This document shows, in pieces, positions 55,336 to 64,000 of a DNA stretch of 64,000 nt (position 1 is its first letter; each line of letters starts with the position of its first letter). Made by a program: the position numbers and the translations under genes. Location of the stretch: positions 177,999,109-178,063,108 of the forward strand of contig NW_024609835.1 in NCBI RefSeq assembly GCF_016920785.2, written 5' to 3'. The notes under the pieces were generated by a model. It was not told the origin of the DNA and searched no databases. It saw only the letters and a program-made list of their open reading frames with translations. This stretch comes from Ixodes scapularis. Lineage: Eukaryota > Arthropoda > Arachnida > Ixodida > Ixodidae.

Positions 55336-56590
55336 CAATACTGAACCCTTCAGAGCTGGTGACAATGGCAAGGAAGGTCGCCTACAGAGCTACGGAACAG
55401 GCTAGGCCCCGGTACATTTCAGAGTGCGTGGACACGCCACGAGGAGGACATGTGGGATTGACACCTTTGGTCACTTATTTTGTGACCAATAAGTTGCGTG
55501 TTTTGGAATCAGATAAAGAATTCTTTTGTTGTGATGCCAGATGTTTTTTGTGTGTGTGTGTGTGTGAAAAATCGAATGCAGCTATTTTCAAAAAGTTTAG
55601 GGAGGTTAATTATGATGTTGATAAAGGCTAAGGCCAAAGCTACGGAGATCTGTGAGAACCTAGCCTTGAGCCAGTTGTGGAGGCTTATCAAGAAATATGA
55701 AGGGCTACATCCCGATATATATTTTTAGCTCCAAGACGCTTAAAGACTTGTGCCCGCTTAGGGTTATCGTCACTGAAAGGGGCGCGTCGCAACTTCAGAT
55801 GGCGGCGTTAATTCAAAAACAGTTGGCTCCGTTGGACGAGGGGGACCCGTTCAGTGTGGCCAACTTCGAGGTGGTGTGCGATTTTTTAAAAGACAACAGG
55901 GAGGTGGTCGGCCTTCAGCGTTGACGTTGAAGATTTATTTTATTGGCTGCTTCATGACCACCTGCTTCTGCTTCTATTAGATGTTGCATTGCAACGAACG
56001 GGAAGCTGCGGTTCAGAAATTCCAGTAGAGTGGCCATTGAAGACTCCAAGAGATGTTGCAATTTTATCTGAAGTCTATGGTTATAGGCTGGAACAATTCT
56101 TTGTTCCTACAAAAGCAAGGAGTGTGTATCGGGTCCTGTGTGGCTCCAATTTCGAGCAGCATTTAAATATCCGGAATGTATAGGGCTCTGGAGACTGCCC
56201 AGGGTGCATCGGCTGTAAAAAGGGTGTTTTGGTATGACGATTTCTTCGTTTTGTTTGAGGGGGAAGACGAAGACGACACGAGGTGTTTCGCTTTAGACGC
56301 CTTTGAAAGGTGTGGTAGGGGCCTGAGGTTCACGTGTGGAGAGCCAAATGAAGGGGCTCTGAAGTTCCTGGATATGACTATGTACCTGGCTGACAAAACT
56401 ATATGTTGGTCGTTTTGCCCGCGTTCTAAAAAGGCGATTCTGGATTTTAAATCTTCCCACTGAATGGTCGTCAAGAAGGCCATACCGCTGTCATGCCTTG
56501 GGTAGGCCCTCAAATAATCATGTGCCCACAAAATGACCGAAGTTTTTGGAAAATATATTGGTAGACTGAAGGAGTTGGAGTTCCCCTTGG
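55336..56590 (+). pseudogene. Penelope-like reverse transcriptase
   Basis: Four frames in succession: GHVGLTPLVTYFVTNKLRVL (55440-55500 region), ISSKTLKDLCPLRVIVTERG plus FSVANFEVVCDFLKDN (55697-55924), IPVEWPLKTPRDVAI (55989-56183) and AVKRVFWYDDFFVLF with GALKFLDMTMYL and ICWSFCPRSKKAI (56176-56463). These match the Penelope RT order ((P/L)LRVIVSERG ... YVDDFLV ... LxFLDLxL ... W..PRxKK). The catalytic YVDD is YDD with one residue missing. In-frame stops separate the blocks; a (TG)n run sits at 55546-55567. Relic. Confidence 0.75.
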
Positions 56591-56799
56591 CACTCTTGGC
56601 GGAAGTAAGGAGCACACTTCTTAACAAAAGCTGGGGGGGGGGGGGGGGGGGGTAAAGAGGACGAAGGCGAAAAAGAAAAAGAAGCGCATATATAATTCTG
56701 GCCACTTACCTCCACAGTGTCCAATGACTTGACACAAGTAGGTGGTAAATATGGAATACCGGTAGTGTTTTCTGCGCCCCAAAAAATAGCCCAGATCTG

Positions 56800-57137
56800 T
56801 TCAAGGGTTGGTGCGTGGCCAGATGGTCGTTCGAGTGCAAAGTGTACCAAAGAGCACAGAAAGCCTTTTGTCACGTGATTACCAGAACATTCGCATGCGA
56901 TCGGAGCCACGGTTGGGGGCTTTTGCCAATTCATTGAGGAGATGGCAAATGTCGGTTTGACCCTGACAAGGTCACCATTCTGGGCACACATAGGGATAGG
57001 GTGACGAGAAGGATTATAGAGGCCTACCACATTTCGTGTCATGGGCATTCATGTGTTAGTGAACCTTCATTGGCGCTGTCAGCAAAAGAAATATTCTTCC
57101 TGCGTGAAAAATTTAGTCACGTGGTGAATGGGTAGAA
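56800..57137 (+). pseudogene. Penelope-like GIY-YIG endonuclease C-terminus, right copy
   Basis: Plus frame EHSHAIGATVGGFCQF, then KVTILGTHRDRVTRRIIEAY and HISCHGHSCVSEPSLALSAK and a terminal FLREKFSHV. This is the usual end of Penelope polyproteins (endonuclease then IIEA..I...G..CVS.PSxxLS..E..FL). About 80 bp carrying the YVGQTGR motif are deleted here compared with the left copy. Confidence 0.75.
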
Positions 57138-57339
57138 ATGTATATTACTGATACGCTCCACAGCTGGCGACTGTGGTTCTTTGCTTGTGTGCAGTCTTTC
57201 AAGATCTGTGCATCTTTTTTTTCTGTCTTTGTTTCCTTCATTACAACTCTTCAGTTGCGAGTACAGCATTTTCTGTCGTGTTTGTTCTCCTTCCTCGCCT
57301 GTGTTTTTTTTAGCAGTTTTCACCATCATCTATAAAGTA

Positions 57340-58000
57340 GTTTGAGCAGTATCTATCATTTATGTGCTCTCATCTAAAGCAAGAGAGTAGTACACAACGT
57401 GTCCGCAACTCTTCTCGAGCTGTTTCGATAAGTCGTCTGCTATATCGTCGCACCAAAGTGGAAAGTTGGGCCAGTTGGTTCATGGTTCCTTAAATAATTA
57501 AAAGCTATATCGTGCGCACGTCGCTGTACAGTCATTCTTTATAAGCTCGGAGTTTGTCAAACCGACTTCTTCACAGGGCACATTTCTTTAGAAGCAACCA
57601 GAAGGCACTCTTTTATGAAGTCACCATCAGTAATTGGACGACCTAAACGAGCTATCGGTTGAAATATCCAAAAAAGCACCCGTAGCTGCTTCAGGATTTT
57701 TTTTTTTTGCGAAGATTTGTTGCTCAGCTTTTGAAGTTTGAAAGTGCGCTGAAGTCGCGGGCGTCTTTGGTCTCATGGTGGCGACGGACGTTGTACTCTT
57801 TAGGCACGGCGAGAGACTCGCGACACACAAGCCAGAGGCACTATGATGCATTCTTTATAAAAAAGTACCTGTATGTCCACCCGCAATTGAACTTTCGGCC
57901 CTCCTGGTCGATTTTCCTCTTTTCTGAAAGGGCACTCATATATCACAAGCAACAAGCGTCTTTCGACGAACGCAGGAACCCATTTGATATGTTCCATTTT
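57340..58000 (-). pseudogene. hAT transposase, N-terminal part
   Basis: Broken frames give KRKIDQEGRKFNCGWTYRYF-like start, EYNVRRHHETKDARDF (zinc-finger-type His pair), FAKKKNPEAA, ARLGRPITDGDFIKECLLVA, SKEMCPVKK and YSLALDEST. This is the N-terminal order of GTF2IRD2-like hAT transposases (KRKID, RRHxxTKH, GRPxTDGxFIKxCLL, ALDEST). Frames shift several times and a stop follows DEST, beside the Penelope insertion. Confidence 0.7.
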
Positions 58001-58024
58001 GGATTGAACTGGCATTGTTCATGT

Positions 58025-58200
58025 GGATGAATGGATGGATGGATGTTAAATGTTATACCCTTTGTAAAGGGCGGTAGCTTGAACCACCTAGCCTATGTCT
58101 AAAAACACAAACGTATGACTCCCGCCCTTCTAAGCCAATTTTCTTCCTCTAACTGTCCCAACAAAAAGGGAGAATATTGATAGCCTCCGCGGTGAAAGAG
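58025..58200 (-). repeat. Small retroelement 3' fragment with GGAT tail
   Basis: The minus strand ends CATCCATCCATCCATTCATCC-like (tandem ATCC) after GGTGGTTCAAGCTACCGCCC. A GGAT-repeat tail after a short non-coding body is seen at 3' ends of some I-type LINEs in ticks. Sequence alone does not prove the family. Confidence 0.35.
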
Positions 58201-58500
58201 GAACGTGGAACTGTTGAAAGAGAGCGAGAGGTTTTCGCGTTCCGTCTACAGACATGTTATGACAGGACCGCACCATGGACAAGGACGGCTGCACACGCTG
58301 TTTTATTGTTGTCAGCGGGATTAGTGGAGAGGAAAAATTTTAACTGAGAGGTCATAGTTCCTTCACCGAAGATTGAGGAAAGTAAGTCAGAGAGTTTCAC
58401 TGATGACTGTGAAGTGGAGCGGGCGCTCGGTGGATGGAATGCCATTGTAAGCAACTTTCTGCGCTGAGTCGGGCCGCGGGCCGTATGCTGTGCACCCCTG

Positions 58501-60580
58501 GGTTAATGTCTTCTAAGCAGATTTAAACGATCGCTCCTTAAATTTAGCTATTAGTCCGTTAACATTAGTATCCACATGAAAGGGAAAAGCTAACTGCGTC
58601 CGTCTGTGGACAAAGGAGTAAAAAGTGAAGAGCGCTGCATAGACAGGAGGAGAGTGGTGAAGGACAAAGGCAAGAGGAAGGCGACATCTCGGGGCGGTAG
58701 CCAGTGCGTGTGCGGAAGCTGGGGCGGGTCTGAACCTGCAATGGTGCGAAGCGCGTATGCCTTAGTTTGTGCTACAAAATGGAGAATGAACAAAGTACTA
58801 GCGCTGGTCCAAGTAGGCGGCCGAAAAATTAGGGAGAGATCTATTGGTGGATTTTTAGGAAATGCATTAGCATGACCCCTGGGAAACTCCTCACACGTCC
58901 CCCTTTGGGGAACGCTAACATTGACCTCGCAACAAAGCCAAAAAAAAGACAGAACAAAGTCGAAGAAGCAAAAGAGAAAACAATACAGAAAACTGAAGGG
59001 GTAAGGGGTATGTGTCTCCCAAAAGGTGACGTGTGAGGCGTTCCCCAAACGTCAAGCTAAAGCGTTCCTTAAGGATCCACCATCTTGCTTTAATATTTAT
59101 TTGTCCATTCGAGGTATCCTTCACCGTCCCAAGGTATTTATAAAAAAAAAAGAGGGGGCTACAAAATCAAAAGCAATATACAAGCATAAAATAAAGATTA
59201 AGCATGAGATGAACACGTTTTTGGAACAATAAAAAAAGGATTGTTGTACAGTGCTGTAAACTAACATATTGAATATAACGAGCATGTTTAGTTCAATATT
59301 TAAATAAACAAGACTTATGAAGACCTCAACTGGTCTTCAATAATTGTAGAAAAAAAAAACAAAGCGTTCGATTTAATCATGAAATGTGATTCCAAGTCAG
59401 CACTTCCATTGACTAGGAGTGAAAGGGAAAAAAGGAGTATTTAAAAATGTTAGTCCTGGAAGAATATTCCCATACCTTTCCATGGTGGTATATACAGCGA
59501 AATATGAAATCAAGACTGAATGAATAATTCACTCTTTACGCCAGTTTTGTTATCGTAAATATTATGGAATGCTTCAGACTTGAACCAAACATGCTATTTT
59601 TCAAAAGTTACCATCCTAGTGTCTTTGAAGGGGTACTCCGGCTATTTGCTTAGCTACCCCGACAAACTATATTTTCAAAATCACCGGTATTTACTCTTTC
59701 CGGTATACTATTTAGTATAACGAAATTATTGAAAAATCGGCAAATGAAAATGATGACAAAACCAACATTCAAATTTGCCCGCGCTGTCCAGTGCCGTGAC
59801 GTCATGGGAAGAAAGGCTTGCGGGTCGAGCGGGCAGTCTAAAAATGAACTATGCCGAGCATTTTGATTCGTGCTACGGAGCGGGTGCTGGGAGGGAGCTT
59901 CCAAAGCATTCATTTGACACCATGTAATCAGCTGGCAACAACGTCTTCAATCCAAAAAGTGAACCCCTGCCCTCCGCTCACGTTACTTTATCATTGTTGC
60001 CCCTAAAGACTTTCACTTTGAAAAACACGGTGAGGACCAAATCGTAAATTCAATAACTTCGCAATTTTTTTTATTATTTTGGTCCAATGTTTGGGTTACT
60101 ATTTCAACAATGTTTCTTGGCGTGTTGAACAAATTTTCAGGCACATCGGGGGTTATGAAGAAAAGCCAGAGTTTACCTCGTGGTTATGGAAACTTTTCAA
60201 CTGTCAGTAACAAATATCATCGCTCTGTTTTTAACTCTTTTGAGATCATCACAAAGATACTGTTGTCAGCGACTTTATAAGATACACGCATATTCAAGAA
60301 TAGTCAATATATTTCTGAAATATAATGCATTTTTAACTGGGGAGGGGGGACAATTTTTGAACTTCTTGGGAAAAATATCAACTCAAATGATTTGGCTGTA
60401 ATATAATTTATATCGGATTGCATTGCAATAATAAATGTTGCGAACAATTTGCTCCAAGATATTATACCTCAGGGGTAGCGGTCAGTGCAAACCAAATGGG
60501 ACTGTATAAAGAAAGCAGCGGTTTAGTTAGTTTTCTTGTGAAACACACTTAGTGGCATTTTTGATTGCTTAGTGTCATAT
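58501..60580. other. Unassigned intergenic sequence
   Basis: Frames at 58590-59048, 58606-58875 and 59650-59913 are open but lack known domains. A GGGGTACTCCGG-type word at 59631-59642 may be an end of another non-autonomous element, but no partner was found. Nothing else seen. Confidence 0.35.
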
Positions 60581-60960
60581 TGTCACGGGTGGTGACCAAT
60601 AAACAAGAAATGAACAGAAATAAATAAACGTTTAATGTGGCGAACTTGTGCCAAAAATAAAGAAGGAAACAGAAGAAAGCAGAGCGTCGCGGGCGTCGAA
60701 GTCGGCGTGTCAGCAGAATCGAGCGCTGGGGCGAGACTGACTCGACAAGGTCGCGGGCGGCCTCTTATCTAGAGTGCGTCGCTATCTCGAAGATTCGGCG
60801 AAAGCGGTTCGAGCGTCGCGTGATCGGGGCGAGAATGAACACGCACTTTCTAGAAAACAAAAGCAGGATAAATGATAGAAGTTACGGGCGGTACATGAAT
60901 AAACGGGAGCTTTCTGGAGGACCGCGACCGAGCGTTGCTTTCTCAGCCTTGCGCGCGGCA
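60581..60960 (-). repeat. Gypsy LTR (3' LTR of the element)
   Basis: 380 bp bounded on the minus strand by TGCCGCGCGC and ACCCGTGACA, so TG...CA. Immediately upstream (minus) is the polypurine tract TTAAAGGGGGGAGTAA at 60961-60976. An ATTAAA signal on the minus strand (60631-60636) lies in the LTR, followed by T-rich sequence. The 5' LTR is outside the window, so LTR divergence cannot be measured. Confidence 0.8.
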
Positions 60961-61068
60961 TTACTCCCCCCTTTAAAAGTGCATCGCCCCGATGCAGTGT
61001 AAAACAAATCAAAATAAAAAAAGAACGATAAACTAAAGAGTTTTTTGGAGCACAAAAGGTCCACAGTC

Positions 61069-64000
61069 CTATCGAGCGTAGTACGGCTTCAGGCGCACGA
61101 CGTGGACGACCTCAGGTCGTGGTGGGCGGCGTGACGATGTTCGTGTTCCGTCGGGCATCACCTCGTAGTTCAGATCCCCGAGTCGACGAAGCACTTTGTA
61201 GGGTCCAAAGTAACGTTTCAGGAGCTTCTCGCTGAGACCGCGGCGGCGAATCGGTGTCCACACCCACACCCTGTCTCCGGGCTGGAAGTGGACGTCCCGA
61301 CGACGAAGGTTGTAGCGGCCAGTGTCGACACGTTGTTGAGCCTGAATCCGAAGTCTGGCGAGCTGACGGACTTCTTCCGCCCTTTGGGCAACCACCTGGG
61401 CGTCGTCACTTGCGTCGACAGCCACTTCGTGGGGTAACATAGCGTCCAGCATTGTCGTTACCTTGCGCCCATGCACCAGCTGAAAGGGTGTCATTCCGGT
61501 GGTCTCTTGTACGGCCGTGTTGTAGGCAAATGTGACGTACGGCAGCACCTCGTCCCATGTCTTGTGCTCCACGTCGACGTACATGGAGATCATGTCGGCG
61601 ATGGTCTTGTTGAGTCTCTCCGTTAGCCCGTTGGTCTGCGGGTGGTACGCCGTGGTGCGGCGATGGCTGGTGTGGCTGAGACGAAGGACTTCTTGCGTCA
61701 GCTGGGCCATGAATGATGATCCACGGTCTGAGATCAGGACTTCGGGAGCGCCGTGCCGGAGGACGATGGATTCAATGAAAAACTTGGCAACTTCCACAGC
61801 AGTTCCGGAAGGAAGGGCTTTCGTTTCGGCATACCGCGTGAGATAATCTGTGGCGACGATGATCCAGCGATTTCCCGACGTCGACGGCGGAAAAGGGCCA
61901 AGTAGATCCATTCCGATCTGCTGGAAGGGTGCTGTTGGCGGAGGAATTGACTGCAAGAGTCCGGCCGGCCTCGTCGGAGGTTTCTTTCGTCGCTGGCATT
62001 CATGACATGATCGCGTGTACAGGTGGACGGTTTTGGGGAGCTTGGGCCAGTAATACTTTTCACGAATACGTGCCAGGGTTCGGCTGTAACCAAGGTGTCC
62101 GGACGTCGGGTCGTCGTGGCAGGCTTGAAAGATCTCCTCCCGAAGGTCGGTCGGGATTACCAGCAGCCATGGCGAGTTGTTGTTCCCGAAGTTCTCTTTG
62201 TAGAGTACACCTTGTCTAATGGTGAAGGTCGGCAGCCCTCGTGAAAAAACACGTGGCACGGTACTCCCGCGCCCTTCCAGGTGCTCTATTAGTGCGCGCA
62301 GCTCAGGATCGTCTCGTTGACGCCGGGCCATGTCGTCGATGTTCACTGCGCCCAGAAAACACTCGTCGTCATCGTCGTCGCTGCTGCCGGAAGGTGTTGC
62401 GACGGGAGCTCTGGACAGGCAGTCGGCGTCGCTGTGCTTGCGGCCTGACTTGTAGACGACGGTCATGTTGAACTCTTGTAGTCGGAGACTCCACCGCGCG
62501 AGGCGTCCTGACGGGTCCTTGAGGTTCGCAAGCCAGCAGAGCGAGTGGTGGTCCGTGACTACCCGGAACGGGCTCCCGTATAAGTACGGACGAAACTTGG
62601 TGATTGCCCAGACGACCGCAAGGCATTCTTTTTCAGTCGTGGAGTAATTTCTCTCCGCCTTGGTCAATGTCCGACTTGCGTAGGCGATGACTCGCTCGGT
62701 GCCTTCTTGTACTTGAACCAAAACCGCGCCAAGCCCTGCGTTACTGGCGTCCGTGTGAATCTCGGTTTCCGCATCCTGGTCGAAATGTCCAAGAACAGGA
62801 GGAGTCTGCAGTCGTCGCTTCAGCTCGTCAAATGCCTGCTGCTGTTCATCGGCCCATTCGAACTTCTCGGCGTCCTTCGTGAGGTGTGTGAGCGGTGCGG
62901 AAATTCTTGCGAAATCTCGAACGAAGCGCCGATAGTAGGCACATAGCCCAAGGAACCTTCGGACGGCCTTCTTGTCTCTTGGCGCTGGAAATGCTGCGAC
63001 GGCACGAGTCTTCTCGGGGTCTGGGCGGACACCTTCGTTACTAACCACGTGGCCGAGGAACTTCAGTTCGTCATAAGCGAACCGACACTTTGACGGCTTC
63101 AGGGTGAGTCCGGCGGTCCGTATGGCTTGGAGAACTGCTCGAAGTCGTCGCAAGTGCTCGTCGAAGTCGCTGGAAAACACGACGACGTCGTCGAGGTAGA
63201 CGAGACAGCTCTGCCACTTCAGTCCTGCCAGTACGGTGTCCATGACACGTTGGAAAGTTGCTGGCGCCGTGCACAGTCCGAAGGGCATCACTTTGAACTC
63301 GTACAGTCCATCCGGCGTGACGAAGGCTGTCTTTTCTCGGTCCCTTTCGTCGACTTCGATCTGCCAGTAGCCGCTCTTCAGGTCCATCGATGAGAAATAT
63401 CGAGAGTGGCGCAGCCGGTCTAGAGTGTCGTCGATGCGGGGGAGTGGGTAGACGTCTTTCTTCGTCACCGTGTTCAGCTGCCGGTAGTCTACACAGAACC
63501 TAAGCGTCCCGTCTTTCTTCTTAACCAGTACGACTGGAGAGGCCCAAGGACTGCTTGAAGGTTGAATTATGTCGTCGTTCAGCATTTCTTGAACTTGCTC
63601 CTGGATCGCCTGCCTTTCCTTAACGGAGACTCTGTATGGCGATCGATGCACAGGGCGCGCGTCGTCCTCGGTAACGATGCGGTGCTTCGCAACGGTGGTT
63701 TGGCGCACCTTCGACGACGTGGCAAAGGAGTCGCGGTATTCGACGAGAAGGTTAATCAACTGTCGTCGTTTCGGGCCCGGGAGTTTAGGGTCAATGTCGA
63801 GCTGCGCTGGCGACGCACTGTCTTGCTGAGGTGGCGAGAATTCGTCAGTAATGGCGTCGACAGCGGCGGAGTTTTGGAGTTCCTCGACCTGGCCCACGGC
63901 TGCACCTTTTGTGAGGTGTTGCGCTTCGTTTCGGAAGTTCGTGACGAGGACCACAGTGCGGCCATCCTGGAGTTCAGCAACTCCTCTTGCGACGCCTATT
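61069..64000 (-). CDS. pol: Gypsy pol polyprotein (partial, 5' end off window)
   Basis: Polyprotein for cDNA synthesis and integration. The frame is open from 64000 to a TAG at 61069-61071; it enters as GVARGVAELQDGRTVVLVTN, the usual linker after protease, so a start at 63954 would be false (that codon is GTG). Counting from 63954: RT about 95-290 (FCVDYRQLN, DLKSGYWQ, CLVYLDDVVVF with YLDD at 253-256), RNase H about 396-515 (TDAS at 401), integrase zinc finger H613, H620, C650, C653, and catalytic D683, D743, E779 with DD35E spacing. A KRYFGPYKVL (GPY/F) module follows. No stop or missing catalytic residue. Likely active or recently active family. Confidence 0.95.
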   Translation of the reverse strand, partial: IGVARGVAELQDGRTVVLVTNFRNEAQHLTKGAAVGQVEELQNSAAVDAITDEFSPPQQDSASPAQLDIDPKLPGPKRRQLINLLVEYRDSFATSSKVRQTTVAKHRIVTEDDARPVHRSPYRVSVKERQAIQEQVQEMLNDDIIQPSSSPWASPVVLVKKKDGTLRFCVDYRQLNTVTKKDVYPLPRIDDTLDRLRHSRYFSSMDLKSGYWQIEVDERDREKTAFVTPDGLYEFKVMPFGLCTAPATFQRVMDTVLAGLKWQSCLVYLDDVVVFSSDFDEHLRRLRAVLQAIRTAGLTLKPSKCRFAYDELKFLGHVVSNEGVRPDPEKTRAVAAFPAPRDKKAVRRFLGLCAYYRRFVRDFARISAPLTHLTKDAEKFEWADEQQQAFDELKRRLQTPPVLGHFDQDAETEIHTDASNAGLGAVLVQVQEGTERVIAYASRTLTKAERNYSTTEKECLAVVWAITKFRPYLYGSPFRVVTDHHSLCWLANLKDPSGRLARWSLRLQEFNMTVVYKSGRKHSDADCLSRAPVATPSGSSDDDDDECFLGAVNIDDMARRQRDDPELRALIEHLEGRGSTVPRVFSRGLPTFTIRQGVLYKENFGNNNSPWLLVIPTDLREEIFQACHDDPTSGHLGYSRTLARIREKYYWPKLPKTVHLYTRSCHECQRRKKPPTRPAGLLQSIPPPTAPFQQIGMDLLGPFPPSTSGNRWIIVATDYLTRYAETKALPSGTAVEVAKFFIESIVLRHGAPEVLISDRGSSFMAQLTQEVLRLSHTSHRRTTAYHPQTNGLTERLNKTIADMISMYVDVEHKTWDEVLPYVTFAYNTAVQETTGMTPFQLVHGRKVTTMLDAMLPHEVAVDASDDAQVVAQRAEEVRQLARLRIQAQQRVDTGRYNLRRRDVHFQPGDRVWVWTPIRRRGLSEKLLKRYFGPYKVLRRLGDLNYEVMPDGTRTSSRRPPRPEVVHVVRLKPYYAR

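Larger units (their letters stand above)
54731..57337 (+). mobile_element. Penelope-like element with inverted terminal copies
   Basis: Inserted in the hAT relic, splitting it between ALDEST-stop-MIDTA and FIHGVNE. The internal reading (plus) gives a Penelope-type reverse transcriptase followed by a GIY-YIG endonuclease C-terminus. The terminal segments 54731-55335 and 56800-57337 are inverted copies: the left one, read on the minus strand, repeats the endonuclease and 3' end. Such inverted or tandem terminal copies (pLTRs) are typical of the group. Frames are broken by stops and by a 20-base G run at 56633-56652. Confidence 0.75.
53399..58500 (-). mobile_element. hAT transposon, GTF2IRD2-like, with nested insertions
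   Basis: Ends are CAGGGGTGCACC (53399) and GTGCACCCCTG (to 58500), inverted and of hAT type. Minus-strand transposase relics lie at about 58000-57340 (N-terminus) and 54726-53395 (centre and C-terminus). Between them a Penelope-like element (54731-57337) has inserted. An 8-bp target duplication is not clear (TTAATCAG against GGTTAATG), as expected for an old copy. The 58025-58200 part carries a separate small repeat with GGAT units. Confidence 0.75.
60581..64000 (-). mobile_element. Ty3/Gypsy LTR retrotransposon, 3' part
   Basis: Comprises the 3' LTR, polypurine tract and an open pol frame up to the window end. Pol order RT, RNase H, integrase is Gypsy, not Copia. No env-like frame lies between pol and the LTR (about 90 bp). 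The intact frame suggests a recent insertion. The 5' LTR, gag and protease core lie beyond 64000. Confidence 0.9.

Noticed and set aside
55546..55567. (TG)n as a regulatory element
   Set aside because: A simple repeat inside a broken Penelope reverse transcriptase; no further support.
63756..63980. Separate short genes inside 61.1-64.0 kb on both strands
   Set aside because: They are shadow frames of the Gypsy pol reading frame.

Overview
The window looks like repeat-rich nuclear DNA of an arthropod, most likely an ixodid tick (an inference, not proven here). It has no bacterial operons. It contains many decayed CR1/L2-like LINEs, a Gypsy LTR element, a hAT element, a Penelope-like element, tRNA-derived SINEs resembling those of ticks, several MITEs and THAP-domain relics. 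One conserved host gene is clear: a tau/MAP-family microtubule-binding gene on the minus strand, seen as two phase-0 exons (52199-52378, then 48231-48425) that together encode three complete tau repeats and the start of a fourth.

Layout. 0.5-5.7 kb: a small TA-flanked MITE, a 34-35 bp tandem array next to a 50-bp-arm foldback, an NRF1-type GC-rich promoter-like patch, and the first copy of an unusual GC-rich mobile family (family X). 5.7-9.3 kb: a LINE on the minus strand with ORF1 and ORF2 relics. 10.8-12.3 kb: a THAP relic and two MITEs. 13.1-15.05 kb: a second minus-strand LINE, followed by a second THAP relic (15.35 kb) and a P2X7-like Cys-rich relic. 19.8-24.85 kb: a plus-strand LINE 3' end split by two datable insertions, an inverted SINE composite with a 12-bp target duplication and a 3.6-kb DNA element with TA duplication. 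25.9-27.5 kb: tandemly repeated exon-like units and a probable coiled-coil terminal exon. 28.08-32.39 kb: a nearly full-length plus-strand LINE whose ORF1 carries a canonical 2A (NPGP) translational-recoding peptide.

33.58-37.56 kb: a minus-strand LINE interrupted by a family X element that contains about 39 GTCACGTGAC-type palindromes. 42.04-43.44 kb: an RT scrap and a large inverted/tandem SINE cluster. 48.2-52.4 kb: the tau exons, with a MITE and a LINE in the intron. 52.97-53.4 kb: palindromic TAGCGG repeats and a partial family X copy. 53.4-58.5 kb: a GTF2IRD2-like hAT transposase relic split by a Penelope-like element with inverted terminal copies. 60.58-64.0 kb: an LTR plus an intact, open Gypsy pol reading frame that runs off the window end.

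Apart from the tau gene and the possible gene at 26-27.5 kb, coding signal in the window belongs to mobile elements. All are decayed except the Gypsy pol. The nested insertions allow relative dating: LINEs first, then the SINE, DNA element and family X into LINEs, and the Penelope element into the hAT.
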